Both the position numbers and the translations under genes were made by a program. Shown in pieces: positions 26,045-33,934 of a stretch of 64,000 nucleotides of DNA (the first letter of the stretch is position 1; each line of letters begins with the position of its first letter). This DNA is from a bacterium (GTDB lineage: Bacteria > Desulfobacterota > Binatia > HRBIN30 > CADEER01): NCBI GenBank assembly GCA_019637795.1, contig JAHBUY010000006.1, positions 240,330-304,329 on the forward strand, read 5' to 3'. The notes beneath the pieces were generated by a model. It ran no database searches, was not told where the DNA came from, and saw only the letters and a list, made by a program, of their open reading frames with translations.

Positions 26045-26399
26045 GACCCGCTCTGCGCCGCCGGCCGCCTGCGGATCGCCGCTTGCGGGGCCGGACCGGA
26101 CAACTCGAGCTCCCTACCGGACAACTCGAGCTTTCTAGATGATACGGGGCGATTCTCGCTGCGGCCCCTCCGCTCGTCACGGGTCGCCAGACAGCAATCG
26201 CATGTAATCGGCAGCTTACGGGTCCGGATGAGCGGCGACGGCAGCACCGGCGGCGGCGCCAATCAGATTCCCTGCCATTTGCCATTAGGCCTTTTGCACG
26301 ACGCGGTGGTTGCCTTCGCCATCCCCCGCTTCTAGCGTGCCCCTCGTGACCGCTGGCCTGCCTGGTCGTGGTCACTCGGCCCGCTCGGAGGGAGGACGC
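26045..26399. other. 355-base intergenic region
   Basis: It contains the 17-bp tandem repeat described separately (26095-26132), a short AT-richer patch at 26130-26150 and a doubled TGCCATT near 26271-26286. No gene or convincing hairpin is seen. It should hold the promoter of the lytic transglycosylase gene. Confidence 0.5.
26095..26132. repeat. Tandem 17-bp direct repeat with 21-bp period
   Basis: ACCGGACAACTCGAGCT occurs exactly at 26095-26111 and again at 26116-26132. The 21-base period is two helical turns, so a protein bound to both copies would face the same side. Each copy contains the palindrome CTCGAG. It lies about 270 bases upstream of the lytic transglycosylase start and may be an operator. 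Confidence 0.7.
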
Positions 26400-27092
26400 G
26401 TGCCAGTGAACAGCCACCTATCCCAGAGCCTCGTGCCCAAGACTTGCCCATCGACTGCCCGCCACGGCTGGACCCTGCGCCTGCTCGCGGCGGCGGGATG
26501 GAGCGGCGTCGCCATCGTCACCCTGGCCCCCAGCCCGGTGGCCGTCCCGGAGCGACTGACCGTGCCCGAACCGGTGCTTCTGGCCGCCGTCGAGCGCCGC
26601 GCTCCAGAGCCCCCACCCGACCCGGCCCGCACGGTCGCCAAGGCGCTCACCGACTGCCCCAACCGGCTGTCGCGCGAGGAGCGCTGGAACATCGCCCGCA
26701 TCATACAGCGGGAGAGCATCGAGCACGGCTACGATCCCCTGTTCATCACCGCCCTCGTCCAGGTGGAGAGCGGCTGTTCAGCGACGGCGCGCGGCGGCGG
26801 CGCCATTGGCCTCACCCAGCTCCTGCCCTCGACCGCCCGCGGGGTGGCGGCGCGCGCCGGGATCCCCTGGCGGGGGCCCGAAACCCTGAAGGACCCATCC
26901 GCCAATGTCCGCCTCGGGGTTCACTACCTGAGCGAGCTCGAGGACATGCTCGACTGCCCGTATCGCGCCGTCGCCGCCTACAACATGGGGCCGGCGCCGG
27001 TGCTGCACATGTCGACCCGCCGCGCCCGACGAGTCGGGTACGTGCGCAAGGTCCTCGATCGCTACGAGCACCTGCGCGACCAGTACGCCTGA
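26400..27092 (+). CDS. Lytic transglycosylase (SLT domain)
   Basis: About 230 residues. A signal or anchor segment lies near residues 24-45 (LRLLAAAGWSGVAIVTLAP) and a Pro-rich linker follows. The SLT domain carries the catalytic Glu in VQVESGCS, then AIGLTQLLPSTA and AYNMGP, all characteristic of family 1 lytic transglycosylases that cleave peptidoglycan to 1,6-anhydro-muropeptides in the periplasm. GGAGGGAGG lies just upstream; GTG at 26400 or GTG at 26406 are both reasonable starts. It is convergent with the VOC gene across a palindromic spacer. Confidence 0.88.
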   Translation: MPVNSHLSQSLVPKTCPSTARHGWTLRLLAAAGWSGVAIVTLAPSPVAVPERLTVPEPVLLAAVERRAPEPPPDPARTVAKALTDCPNRLSREERWNIARIIQRESIEHGYDPLFITALVQVESGCSATARGGGAIGLTQLLPSTARGVAARAGIPWRGPETLKDPSANVRLGVHYLSELEDMLDCPYRAVAAYNMGPAPVLHMSTRRARRVGYVRKVLDRYEHLRDQYA

Positions 27093-27095
27093 TCG

Positions 27096-27192
27096 GTAGC
27101 GGCGGGCTGCGGCCCGCCACCCCTGGCTCGACGGGAGGGTGGAGAGGCTGGAGCGGGCGCGCTGGCGGTGGCGGGTTGGAGCCCGCCGCTAC
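27096..27192. repeat. Paired GTAGCGGCGGG hairpins between convergent genes
   Basis: The arms 27096-27118 and 27170-27192 are inverted repeats matching at 20 of 23 positions. Each arm is itself a GGCGGGC...GCCCGCC hairpin. The right arm contains the TAG stop of the VOC gene (bases 27191-27189 on the minus strand). Placement between two convergent gene ends suggests a bidirectional terminator, and the sequence also looks like a dispersed palindromic repeat. Confidence 0.65.
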
Positions 27193-28181
27193 GGGTGCGG
27201 CGCCGGCTCGACGATCTCGACCGCGTGGCCGTCGGGATCGCGCAGCGTCAGGCCGCGATCGATGCCGAGCTCGTCGTCGGGCGGATCGGCGACCGGCCCG
27301 GCGGCGAGCTGCTCGAGACGTCCGCCGGCGCCCACCACCAGGCGGGTGGCCCACCACACCAGGTCGTTGGCGCGCGCGTCGGCCGGATACGGGCGGCCGT
27401 CGCGCGGCGCCAGGTACTCAAGCAGCTCGATGCCCGGACCGCTGCCGGCGCGCAGTCCGGTGATGCGCACCCGCGATCCCCGAAGGCCGTTGAGGGCGTC
27501 CTGCTCGGCGCCGCTGTTCAGGCTGTGCCCGGCGACCCGAAAGCCGAGCCGGTCGCGGTAGAACGCCAGGCTCGCGTCGGTGTCCGCCACCGCGATCGCG
27601 GTGTGGTCGATGCCGCGGAAGACGGCCTCGCCGGCCGGCGTCTGCCAGCGCGCATCGCCCTTGCCGGGCGGGAACCAGATCAGCTCCAGGGGATGGCCGT
27701 CGGGATCGCGGAAGTAGAAGGCGCGGATGCCGCCGGCGTCGCGATTCCAGTCCGGCAGCCGCTGCGGCCGGCGGGAGATCGCCGCCACGCCGTGCGCGCG
27801 CAGCCGCGCGTAGGCGCGATCCATGTCGCTGACGACGATCGCCGCGTGCTGGAACCAGCGGTCGTTGCTGCGCGCCCCGGCCGGCGTTGGGCGACCGGGC
27901 GGCGTCAGGTACTGCGCCAGCTCGAGGTGCTCGTCGCCGAGCCGCAGGCGGGCGACGCGCATGCGCAGCGGGGCGACGCCGCGCAGGTGCTCCCACGCGG
28001 CGCCGGTGATCTCGTCCTCGCGCTCGACCCGGAAGTCGAGCACCTCGGTGTAGAAGGCGCGGCTGCGCGCCAGGTCGCCGACCGTCAGGGTGACGGCGTC
28101 GACCGCGGCCACCGGCAGCGCCGCGGCGGCCGCGGCGGCGGCGCACAGCAGCGCCGCGACGAGGGCCGCCAGCCGCGTCAT
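27189..28181 (-). CDS. Secreted two-domain VOC (glyoxalase/dioxygenase-fold) protein
   Basis: 330 residues with an Ala-rich N-terminal signal peptide. Two vicinal-oxygen-chelate modules follow, about residues 25-165 ('AVTLTVGDLARSRAFYTEVLDF', 'AFYFRDPDGHPLELIWF') and 185-325 ('DHTAIAVADTDASLAFYRDRLGF', 'TLRDPDGHAVEIVEP'). Periplasmic location is unusual for VOC enzymes. The His and Glu of the DPDGHxxE motif are present in both halves, so metal binding is possible. Its ATG overlaps the GMC oxidoreductase stop by four bases (ATGA), implying co-translation. Confidence 0.88.
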   Translation of the reverse strand: MTRLAALVAALLCAAAAAAAALPVAAVDAVTLTVGDLARSRAFYTEVLDFRVEREDEITGAAWEHLRGVAPLRMRVARLRLGDEHLELAQYLTPPGRPTPAGARSNDRWFQHAAIVVSDMDRAYARLRAHGVAAISRRPQRLPDWNRDAGGIRAFYFRDPDGHPLELIWFPPGKGDARWQTPAGEAVFRGIDHTAIAVADTDASLAFYRDRLGFRVAGHSLNSGAEQDALNGLRGSRVRITGLRAGSGPGIELLEYLAPRDGRPYPADARANDLVWWATRLVVGAGGRLEQLAAGPVADPPDDELGIDRGLTLRDPDGHAVEIVEPAPHP

Positions 28182-29722
28182 CCGAGCCGCGCCCGCAGGT
28201 GGTCGCCGACGCGGAGGGCGTTGGCGATGATGGTGAGCGCCGGGTTCACGGCGCTGCTCGACGGAAAGAAGCTGCCGTCGACGACGTAGAGGTTGTCGAC
28301 GTCGTGGGCGCGGCAGTGGCGGTCGAGCGCCGACTGCCGCGGATCGTCGCCGAAGCGCACCGTGCCGTTCTGGTGCGCGACGCCGGCGAGCGGGATGCGC
28401 GCCGGGACGTAGGCGGTGAGGCGCACCAGGTGCTCGTCGTGGCAGCGGATCGCCTTCAACAGGCTCTTCAGCTTGCCGATCAGGCGGCGGTGCGCCTCCT
28501 CGTTGTTCGGCGCGTAGCACAGGCGAATGCCGCCGTCGCGGTCGACCAGCACCCGGTTCTCCGCGTCGGGCAGGTCCTCGGAGGTAAGCCAGAACGGCAG
28601 CGTGTGCGCCGCCATGACCTCCAGCGACATGGTGGGAGCGAAGCGCGGCGCGCCGGCGCGCAGGATGCCGGCGTCGACCTTGCCGATCATCGAGATGTGC
28701 CCCATCGGCAGCTCGGAATCCGCCGACGGCCCGTAGAAGTCGTTCAACCCCCACGTCTTGTGGAACACGGTCGGGTTGGGCTCGCGCGACACCGCCAGCA
28801 GCATCGAGTTGAGGTGGCACATGTAGTGGCGGCCGACGACCCCGGAGCGATTGGCGAGCCCGTCGGGATGGGCGTCGTTGGCCGAGCGCAGCAGCAGCGC
28901 CGCCGAGTTGATCGCGCCGGCCGAGACCACCACCACGTCGGCGCTCAGGGTGAGCCGCTCGCCGTCGCGCTCGACCTCGACGCCGGTCACCCGGCCGCCG
29001 CCGCTGTCGGTGCGCAGACGGGTGACCCGGGCGCGCGTCAGCAGGCTGACGTTCGCGTGCTCCAGCGCCGGATCGACGCAGATCACCTGCGCGTCCGCCT
29101 TGGCCTGCACCAGGCACGGGAAGCCGTCGCAGGTGTCGCAGCGGATGCAGCGGCTGCGCTGCGGGTTCGCCTCGTCGCGCAGGATGCCGACCGGCATCGG
29201 GAACGGCTGGTGCCCGAGCCCGCGCAGGTCGTCGACGAGCTGCTGCACGCGCGGCTCGTGTCGCAGCGGCGGGTGGGCGTAGGGCGCGCTCGCCGGCGGT
29301 TCGGTCGGATCCGTGCCGCGCTGGCCGTGCACCTGGTACAGGTGCTCGGCGCGCGTGTAGTAGGGCTCGAGCTCGTCGTAGTCGATCGGCCAGGCCGGCG
29401 ACAGGCCGCCGTGGTGGCGCACGACGCCGAAGTCGTGCGCCCGCATGCGGATCAGCGCCGCGCCGTAGAACTTGGTGTTGCCGCCGACGCAGTAGTGGGC
29501 GCCGGGGTGGAGCTCGCTCCCCGCCTCGTCCCGCCACGTTTCGGTGATGTGATAGCGGTTCTCGACCGCGACCGCGTGCGAGTCCCAGTTCTGCTTCTCG
29601 CGCGGCACGTAGTCGCCGCGTTCGAGCAGCAGGATCTTCTTGCCCGACGGCGCCAGGCTCCAGGCGAGCGTCCCGCCGCCGGCGCCGCTGCCGATGATGA
29701 TGACGTCGTAGTGCATGCTCAT
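28178..29722 (-). CDS. GMC-family FAD oxidoreductase with Cys-rich insert
   Basis: 514 residues. The FAD motif IIIGSGAGGGTLAW lies at residues 8-21, and GMC features include 'GAHYCVGGNTKFYGAAL' and the C-terminal 'VDGSFFPSSSAVNPALTIIANALR'. A Cys cluster, CIRCDTCDGFPC, sits mid-protein and could hold an Fe-S or metal centre; this variant is known in GMC-like dehydrogenases. It probably oxidises an alcohol or sugar. It overlaps the aquaporin gene upstream and the VOC gene downstream by four bases each (ATGA), so the three proteins are likely made in step. Confidence 0.92.
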   Translation of the reverse strand: MSMHYDVIIIGSGAGGGTLAWSLAPSGKKILLLERGDYVPREKQNWDSHAVAVENRYHITETWRDEAGSELHPGAHYCVGGNTKFYGAALIRMRAHDFGVVRHHGGLSPAWPIDYDELEPYYTRAEHLYQVHGQRGTDPTEPPASAPYAHPPLRHEPRVQQLVDDLRGLGHQPFPMPVGILRDEANPQRSRCIRCDTCDGFPCLVQAKADAQVICVDPALEHANVSLLTRARVTRLRTDSGGGRVTGVEVERDGERLTLSADVVVVSAGAINSAALLLRSANDAHPDGLANRSGVVGRHYMCHLNSMLLAVSREPNPTVFHKTWGLNDFYGPSADSELPMGHISMIGKVDAGILRAGAPRFAPTMSLEVMAAHTLPFWLTSEDLPDAENRVLVDRDGGIRLCYAPNNEEAHRRLIGKLKSLLKAIRCHDEHLVRLTAYVPARIPLAGVAHQNGTVRFGDDPRQSALDRHCRAHDVDNLYVVDGSFFPSSSAVNPALTIIANALRVGDHLRARLG

Positions 29723-30504
29723 CCGTCCTCCCCGAGCGCCGCGTAGTCGCAGCGAAAGATGCAGCGCCCGCCCCCGCGGTGTCGCAGCTTGGCGCAGTAC
29801 ACGCGGCCCCCGCCGCGCAGCCGCAGGTAGAGCTCGGCGGCGGCGAGCATGCCGAGCGGCGGGGCGACGAAGTAGATCCAGAGGCCGCGCCACTCGCCGG
29901 CGATCAACGCCGAGGCGAAGCTGCGCGCCGGGTTCATGCTCATCCCCGAGAGCGGCGCCTCGAGGCTGATGTAGGCCCACACCAGCAGCCCGGCGACGAT
30001 GCCCGTGTAGCGCGCCAGGGCGGCGATGTTCGAGGTGACGAGCACCATCGCCATCATGACGGACGAGATGGCGAGCTCGGCGGCGAAGGCGCGCGCCGTG
30101 CCGGCCGGCCCGGGGAGGGTCGCCGCGTAGCGCACCGCCGGATGCCCGGCCGTCATGCGCGCCACGGCGCACACCAGGAGGACGCCGGCCAGCCCGCCGG
30201 CGAACTGGGCGGCGACGTAGGCGGCGGCGTCGCCGCGGGCGACCTTGCCCAGACGCAGGAAGGCGAGGGTCACGGACGGATTCAGGTGCGCGCCGGAGCG
30301 CCGTCCCCATGGCGAGTAGATCAGGGCCATCGCCGTCAGCCCCATCGCCAGACCGATCAGCACCCGCCGCAGCAGCGGATCGGCGATGGCGCGGCGCACG
30401 GCCGAGTCGGGATGCTCGAGGGCGATGGTCACGCCGCAGGCGGCGATCATGAACACCCCCAGCAGCGCCGCCTCGATCAGGTATTCCGGCAGATGGTCAC
30501 GCAT
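29719..30504 (-). CDS. Aquaporin / MIP-family channel with Cys/His-rich tail
   Basis: 261 residues, six transmembrane helices and two half-helix motifs. The first is HLNPSVT, with Ser at 77 in place of the usual Ala; the second is the normal MNPARS (N191-P192-A193). The soluble C-terminal tail has C237, H242, C248 and C252 in a CAKLRH...CIFRC arrangement that could bind a metal. The channel may pass water, glycerol or a small neutral solute. It heads the operon with the GMC oxidoreductase and VOC protein (4-base overlaps). The ATG at 30504 has GGAG ten bases upstream. Confidence 0.9.
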   Translation of the reverse strand: MRDHLPEYLIEAALLGVFMIAACGVTIALEHPDSAVRRAIADPLLRRVLIGLAMGLTAMALIYSPWGRRSGAHLNPSVTLAFLRLGKVARGDAAAYVAAQFAGGLAGVLLVCAVARMTAGHPAVRYAATLPGPAGTARAFAAELAISSVMMAMVLVTSNIAALARYTGIVAGLLVWAYISLEAPLSGMSMNPARSFASALIAGEWRGLWIYFVAPPLGMLAAAELYLRLRGGGRVYCAKLRHRGGGRCIFRCDYAALGEDG

Positions 30505-30622
30505 GAGGTCACGCTCCGATGCGCCGGCAGCACGCCGGTTTCCCGGCCCAACACGCGCCGCGCCCCCCGCCGAACGGTCAGTGGTCGGGGAAGGAGGTTG
30601 GCGTGGGTGCGGACGCCGGCGC

Positions 30623-31738
30623 TCAGGCCGCGAAGCGCAGGACGTTCTTGATCCCCTGCAGCGGCCCGAGCAGCAGTTCCTGGTAGTGGTCGACGGCGTG
30701 CCGGCCGGTGATGAGCGATGCCACCGCCGCCGGCCAGCGCGCCGTGAAGCGCGCCAGGTCGGCGATCGCGGCGGCGAAGGCGTCATGGCCGGCATTGACG
30801 GTGCCGAACACCACCTGGTTCTTGAGCACCAGGCTGCGCATCAGCGCGTCGGTGTCCACCGTGATCGGCGCCTTGCGCCCGGGCACGCCGGTGAAGATGA
30901 AGATGCCGTTCACGCCCAGCACCTTCATCACCTCGAACGCCACCGCCGACGCGCCGGTGGCCTCGTACACCAGGTCGATGTTGCCGACCCGGGTCGCGAG
31001 CTGCTCGACGCTGGCGTCCTGCGCCGACACGTAGTGGGCGCCGATGCCGGCCACCACGTCGGCCTTCGGGTTCGGCGCGCGTTCGCGCGAGTAGACCCAG
31101 GTCTCGAAGCCGGCGTTGACCAGCGCCATGGCGCCCAGCAGGCCCACCGGACCGGCGCCGATCACCAGCGCGCGGTGACAGCTCTGGCGCGGCGCGCCGG
31201 GCGTGAACGCGCACGCCCACGGCAGCCGCTGCTGCACGTGCTCGACCTGGATCAGCGCCTTCTCGGCGATGGTCAGCGGCTCGACCAGCACCGCGACGTC
31301 GCGCAGCGCCGGCGGCACGACGTGCATGTAGCGTTCGTCGTCCACCACCAGCTCGGTCATGAAGCCGTGCAGGCCGCCGATGCCGCGCTCGTGGAAGTCG
31401 CCGGTGGAGCAGAAGTCCTGCCGCCCGCCGCGGCAGGGCTGGCAGTGGTCGTGGGCGCACGGCCGGCGCACCATCGTCACCACGAGGTCGCCTGGCTGGA
31501 CGCGCGTCACCTCCGGCCCGACCTCCACCACCTCCGCCAACGACTCGTGCCCGAGCACCAGGTGCTCGCTGCCGCACGGCGGCGTGCCGTACTGGAAGGT
31601 GCAGATTTCGCGATCGGTGCCGCAGACGCCGACCTCGAGCATGCGCAGGCGCGCCTGCGTCGGGGCGCTGATGCGCGGCGCCTCGTGGTCGACCAGCTCG
31701 ACGGCGCGGCGTCCCGGATTGACAGCGATGGCTTTCAT
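30623..31738 (-). CDS. Zinc-type medium-chain dehydrogenase (glucose 1-dehydrogenase-like)
   Basis: 371 residues. The catalytic-zinc motif GVCGTDREI, GHESLAEVVEVG and a structural-zinc region with spaced Cys (CAHDHCQPCRGGRQDFC) precede a Rossmann motif VIGAGPVGLLGA. The C-terminal domain ('FGTVNAGHDAFAAAIADLARF') resembles archaeal and bacterial glucose dehydrogenases that oxidise aldoses with NAD(P). I chose the Met at 31738 (MKAIAV), which has a GGGAGA ribosome site; an upstream Arg-rich extension is unlikely to be translated. Confidence 0.88.
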   Translation of the reverse strand: MKAIAVNPGRRAVELVDHEAPRISAPTQARLRMLEVGVCGTDREICTFQYGTPPCGSEHLVLGHESLAEVVEVGPEVTRVQPGDLVVTMVRRPCAHDHCQPCRGGRQDFCSTGDFHERGIGGLHGFMTELVVDDERYMHVVPPALRDVAVLVEPLTIAEKALIQVEHVQQRLPWACAFTPGAPRQSCHRALVIGAGPVGLLGAMALVNAGFETWVYSRERAPNPKADVVAGIGAHYVSAQDASVEQLATRVGNIDLVYEATGASAVAFEVMKVLGVNGIFIFTGVPGRKAPITVDTDALMRSLVLKNQVVFGTVNAGHDAFAAAIADLARFTARWPAAVASLITGRHAVDHYQELLLGPLQGIKNVLRFAA

Positions 31739-31832
31739 CGACCTGGATCTCCCTTCGCGCCGTTCGATGCGGCAGGCGCGCCGCCGTTTCCGCCTGTCAC
31801 GGCCGGGCAGCGCCACCGCGGGCCCGCGCTGG

Positions 31833-32714
31833 TCAGCCGACGGCGAGACTCGGCGCGTCGGCGGCGAGGGCGCGCTCGATCAGGGTGCGCAGCGCCTGGC
31901 GGGCGCGATGGAGGCGGATCTTCACCGCGTTGGCGCTGATGCCGAGCAGCGCCGCCGTCTCGTCGGTGTCGAGCTCGTCGAGGTCGCGCAACGTCAGGAC
32001 GACGCGGTAGGTCTCCGGCAACTGGGCGATGCAGCGGCGGACCAGGCGCCGCGTCTGCTCGCGCTCCAGCAGGACGTCGCTCGCCGTGTCGCCGTCGCCG
32101 ACGCGGTCCGCCCAGTGGCCGTCCTCGACGAAGCGCGGCAGCAGCTCCTCGATCGAATGCTCCGGCCGCGCCTTGCGGCTGCGCATCCGCATCAGCACCA
32201 CGTTCACCACGATGCGGTGCAGCCAGGTCGACAGCCGCGACTGACCGGCGAACTGCCCGATGTGGCGGAATGCCGACAGCAGCGCCTCCTGCAGCGCATC
32301 CTCGGCATCGTCGTCGTTGCCCAGCATGCGGCGCGCGGTGGCCAGCAGGCGGGCGCCGTAGCGGCGCACGATCGCTTCGTAGGCCTCGCCGTCGCCGCGG
32401 CGCAGGCGCTCGACCAGCCCGCGCTCGTCGTCGCCGCCGCCCACCGCCTCGGTGCGTGGTCCTTCGAGCAGCTCGAAGATGAAGGCGGACGCGCCCAACA
32501 GCACCGCGCCCTGCCCCTGCATGCGAGCCAGCAGCGCCGCGCCCGCGGCGTCGGCGTAGGACACGCCGGCGAGGTCGAGCACCGGCGGCTCGCCGCCGGC
32601 AATCGCCGCGGCGCACACCGACTCCAATTCGCCGACGCTCGGCCCCGCCAACCGCCCCTCGATCTTCAACCGCACCATCCCAGCGTCCCCGTTCGTCTCC
32701 GTGATACGCAGCAT
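31833..32714 (-). CDS. STAS-domain/ECF sigma-factor fusion
   Basis: 293 residues. Residues 1-88 form a STAS (anti-sigma-antagonist-like) domain: 'VRLKIEGRLAGPSVGELE', 'PVLDLAGVSYADAAGAALL'. The residue after the conserved Asp, normally a phospho-accepting Ser, is Ala56. Residues about 100-285 are an ECF sigma-70 protein with region 2 ('DDAEDALQEALLSAFRHI', 'LSTWLHRIVVNVVL') and region 4 ('LPETYRVVLTLRDLDELDTDE', 'ISANAVKIRLHRARQAL'). The ATG has GGGAGG nine bases upstream. No anti-sigma gene is adjacent. The fused domain may sense a partner protein or ligand instead of being switched by phosphorylation. Confidence 0.9.
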   Translation of the reverse strand: MLRITETNGDAGMVRLKIEGRLAGPSVGELESVCAAAIAGGEPPVLDLAGVSYADAAGAALLARMQGQGAVLLGASAFIFELLEGPRTEAVGGGDDERGLVERLRRGDGEAYEAIVRRYGARLLATARRMLGNDDDAEDALQEALLSAFRHIGQFAGQSRLSTWLHRIVVNVVLMRMRSRKARPEHSIEELLPRFVEDGHWADRVGDGDTASDVLLEREQTRRLVRRCIAQLPETYRVVLTLRDLDELDTDETAALLGISANAVKIRLHRARQALRTLIERALAADAPSLAVG

Positions 32715-32762
32715 GTCGAACCTCCCTCGCGGCGTGTTGCGTCTGTCTGCCGAGCCCCCTTT

Positions 32763-32778
32763 TGCCAGCCCCGTGCCA
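32763..32778 (-). promoter_or_regulatory. Sigma-54-type promoter upstream of the STAS-sigma gene
   Basis: Read on the minus strand the bases are TGGCACGGGGCTGGCA, with GG and GC exactly ten bases apart. That differs from the sigma-54 -24/-12 consensus by one base in the -12 element. The predicted transcription start near 32752 leaves about 37 bases of leader containing the ribosome site. It could alternatively be a regulator site made of two TGGCA repeats. Confidence 0.45.
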
Positions 32779-32983
32779 GCGCTGCGGAAGCGAGCCGCGA
32801 TCGCGTCGGCTACGTGAATTCAGTGACTTGGACGCTCGCCAGATCGCATCCGCCGCCTCCCATGGGAGATCGTGGCCACGAAGCCGCGAATACTCGCGGC
32901 CCGTCGTGGGCCGTCGTGGCTGGCGGGACGCGGGGCGCGTGGGGACTTGTCTCGGCGCCGGCGAACGGCGAAGGGTGACCGAC

Positions 32984-33934
32984 ATGTCCGCCAGCTCCGA
33001 GTCCCTCGCGCGGGCGCTCCTGTCGCACGCGCGGCGGCGGACGCTGTCGCTCCCGGGTCGCGGCATCGAGACCGCGTTGCTCGACTGGGGAGGCGACGGC
33101 CCGCTCGCCCTGCTCCACCACGCCAATGGCTTCTGCAAGGGCACCTGGGCCGAGGTCGCCGACGCGCTGCGCGATCGCTTCCGCGTCGTGGCCCTGGACG
33201 CGCGTGGCCACGGCGACTCGTCGCGCCCGGAGGGGGCGGGCGCCTATGACTGGCCGCGCTTCGCCGAGGATCTGGTGGCGGTCGCCGAGGCCCTGGTCGG
33301 CGAAAGCCGCGACGGCCAGATCGCGCTCGGCATCGGCCATTCCTTCGGCGGCACGGCGATGATCGGCGCCGCGGCGCGCCGGCCGGGGCTGTTCTCGCGG
33401 CTGCTGCTCGTCGATCCGGTGGTGCCGCCGCCGCCCGGTTCCGGCATCTCGCCCGCCAACACGCCGGCGCTGCGCCGCCTGGTCGAGGGCGCGCGCCGCC
33501 GCCGGGCGCACTGGCCGTCGCGGGCCGCCGCCCGCGCCTACTGCCGCGAGCGCCGCTTCTTCACCTCGTGGCGGCCGACGGCGATCGAGCTCTACCTGCT
33601 CGACGGCATGCGCGAGCACGCCGACGGCTCGCTCGAGCTGAAGTGCCCGGGAGCGGTCGAGGCGGCGGTGTTCGGCAGCAGCGACACCGTCGACGTCTTC
33701 GCCCTCGCGGCGCAGGTCAGCGCGCCGGCGCTGGTGCTGTGGGCGGAACGCGGCGACTTCCCGCGCCCGATCCACGAAGCGCTCGCCCGAACCCTGCCCG
33801 CCGGCCGCTTCCGCGCCGTCCCCGCCGGCCATCTGGTGCCGATGGAGAACCCGGCGCTGGTGGTGGACGCCGTGGACGCAGTGCCAGCCGAGCCGACCGC
33901 CGCTGGCGATGGAGGACGTGCCGATGGCTGCTGA
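32984..33934 (+). CDS. Alpha/beta hydrolase (Ser nucleophile)
   Basis: 316 residues. 'LALLHHANGFCKGTWAEV' gives the oxyanion region, LDARGHGDSS is typical, and the nucleophile is S120 in GIGHSFGGT. The acid Asp lies in WAERGDFPRP and the His in PAGHLVPME. The fold fits esterases, lipases and C-C hydrolases. The ATG at 32984 was chosen over a GTG nine bases earlier; AAGGG lies upstream. Its 3' end overlaps the amidase gene by 11 bases, so both are probably translated from one message that may continue into the cytochrome/cyclohydrolase genes. Confidence 0.85.
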   Translation: MSASSESLARALLSHARRRTLSLPGRGIETALLDWGGDGPLALLHHANGFCKGTWAEVADALRDRFRVVALDARGHGDSSRPEGAGAYDWPRFAEDLVAVAEALVGESRDGQIALGIGHSFGGTAMIGAAARRPGLFSRLLLVDPVVPPPPGSGISPANTPALRRLVEGARRRRAHWPSRAAARAYCRERRFFTSWRPTAIELYLLDGMREHADGSLELKCPGAVEAAVFGSSDTVDVFALAAQVSAPALVLWAERGDFPRPIHEALARTLPAGRFRAVPAGHLVPMENPALVVDAVDAVPAEPTAAGDGGRADGC

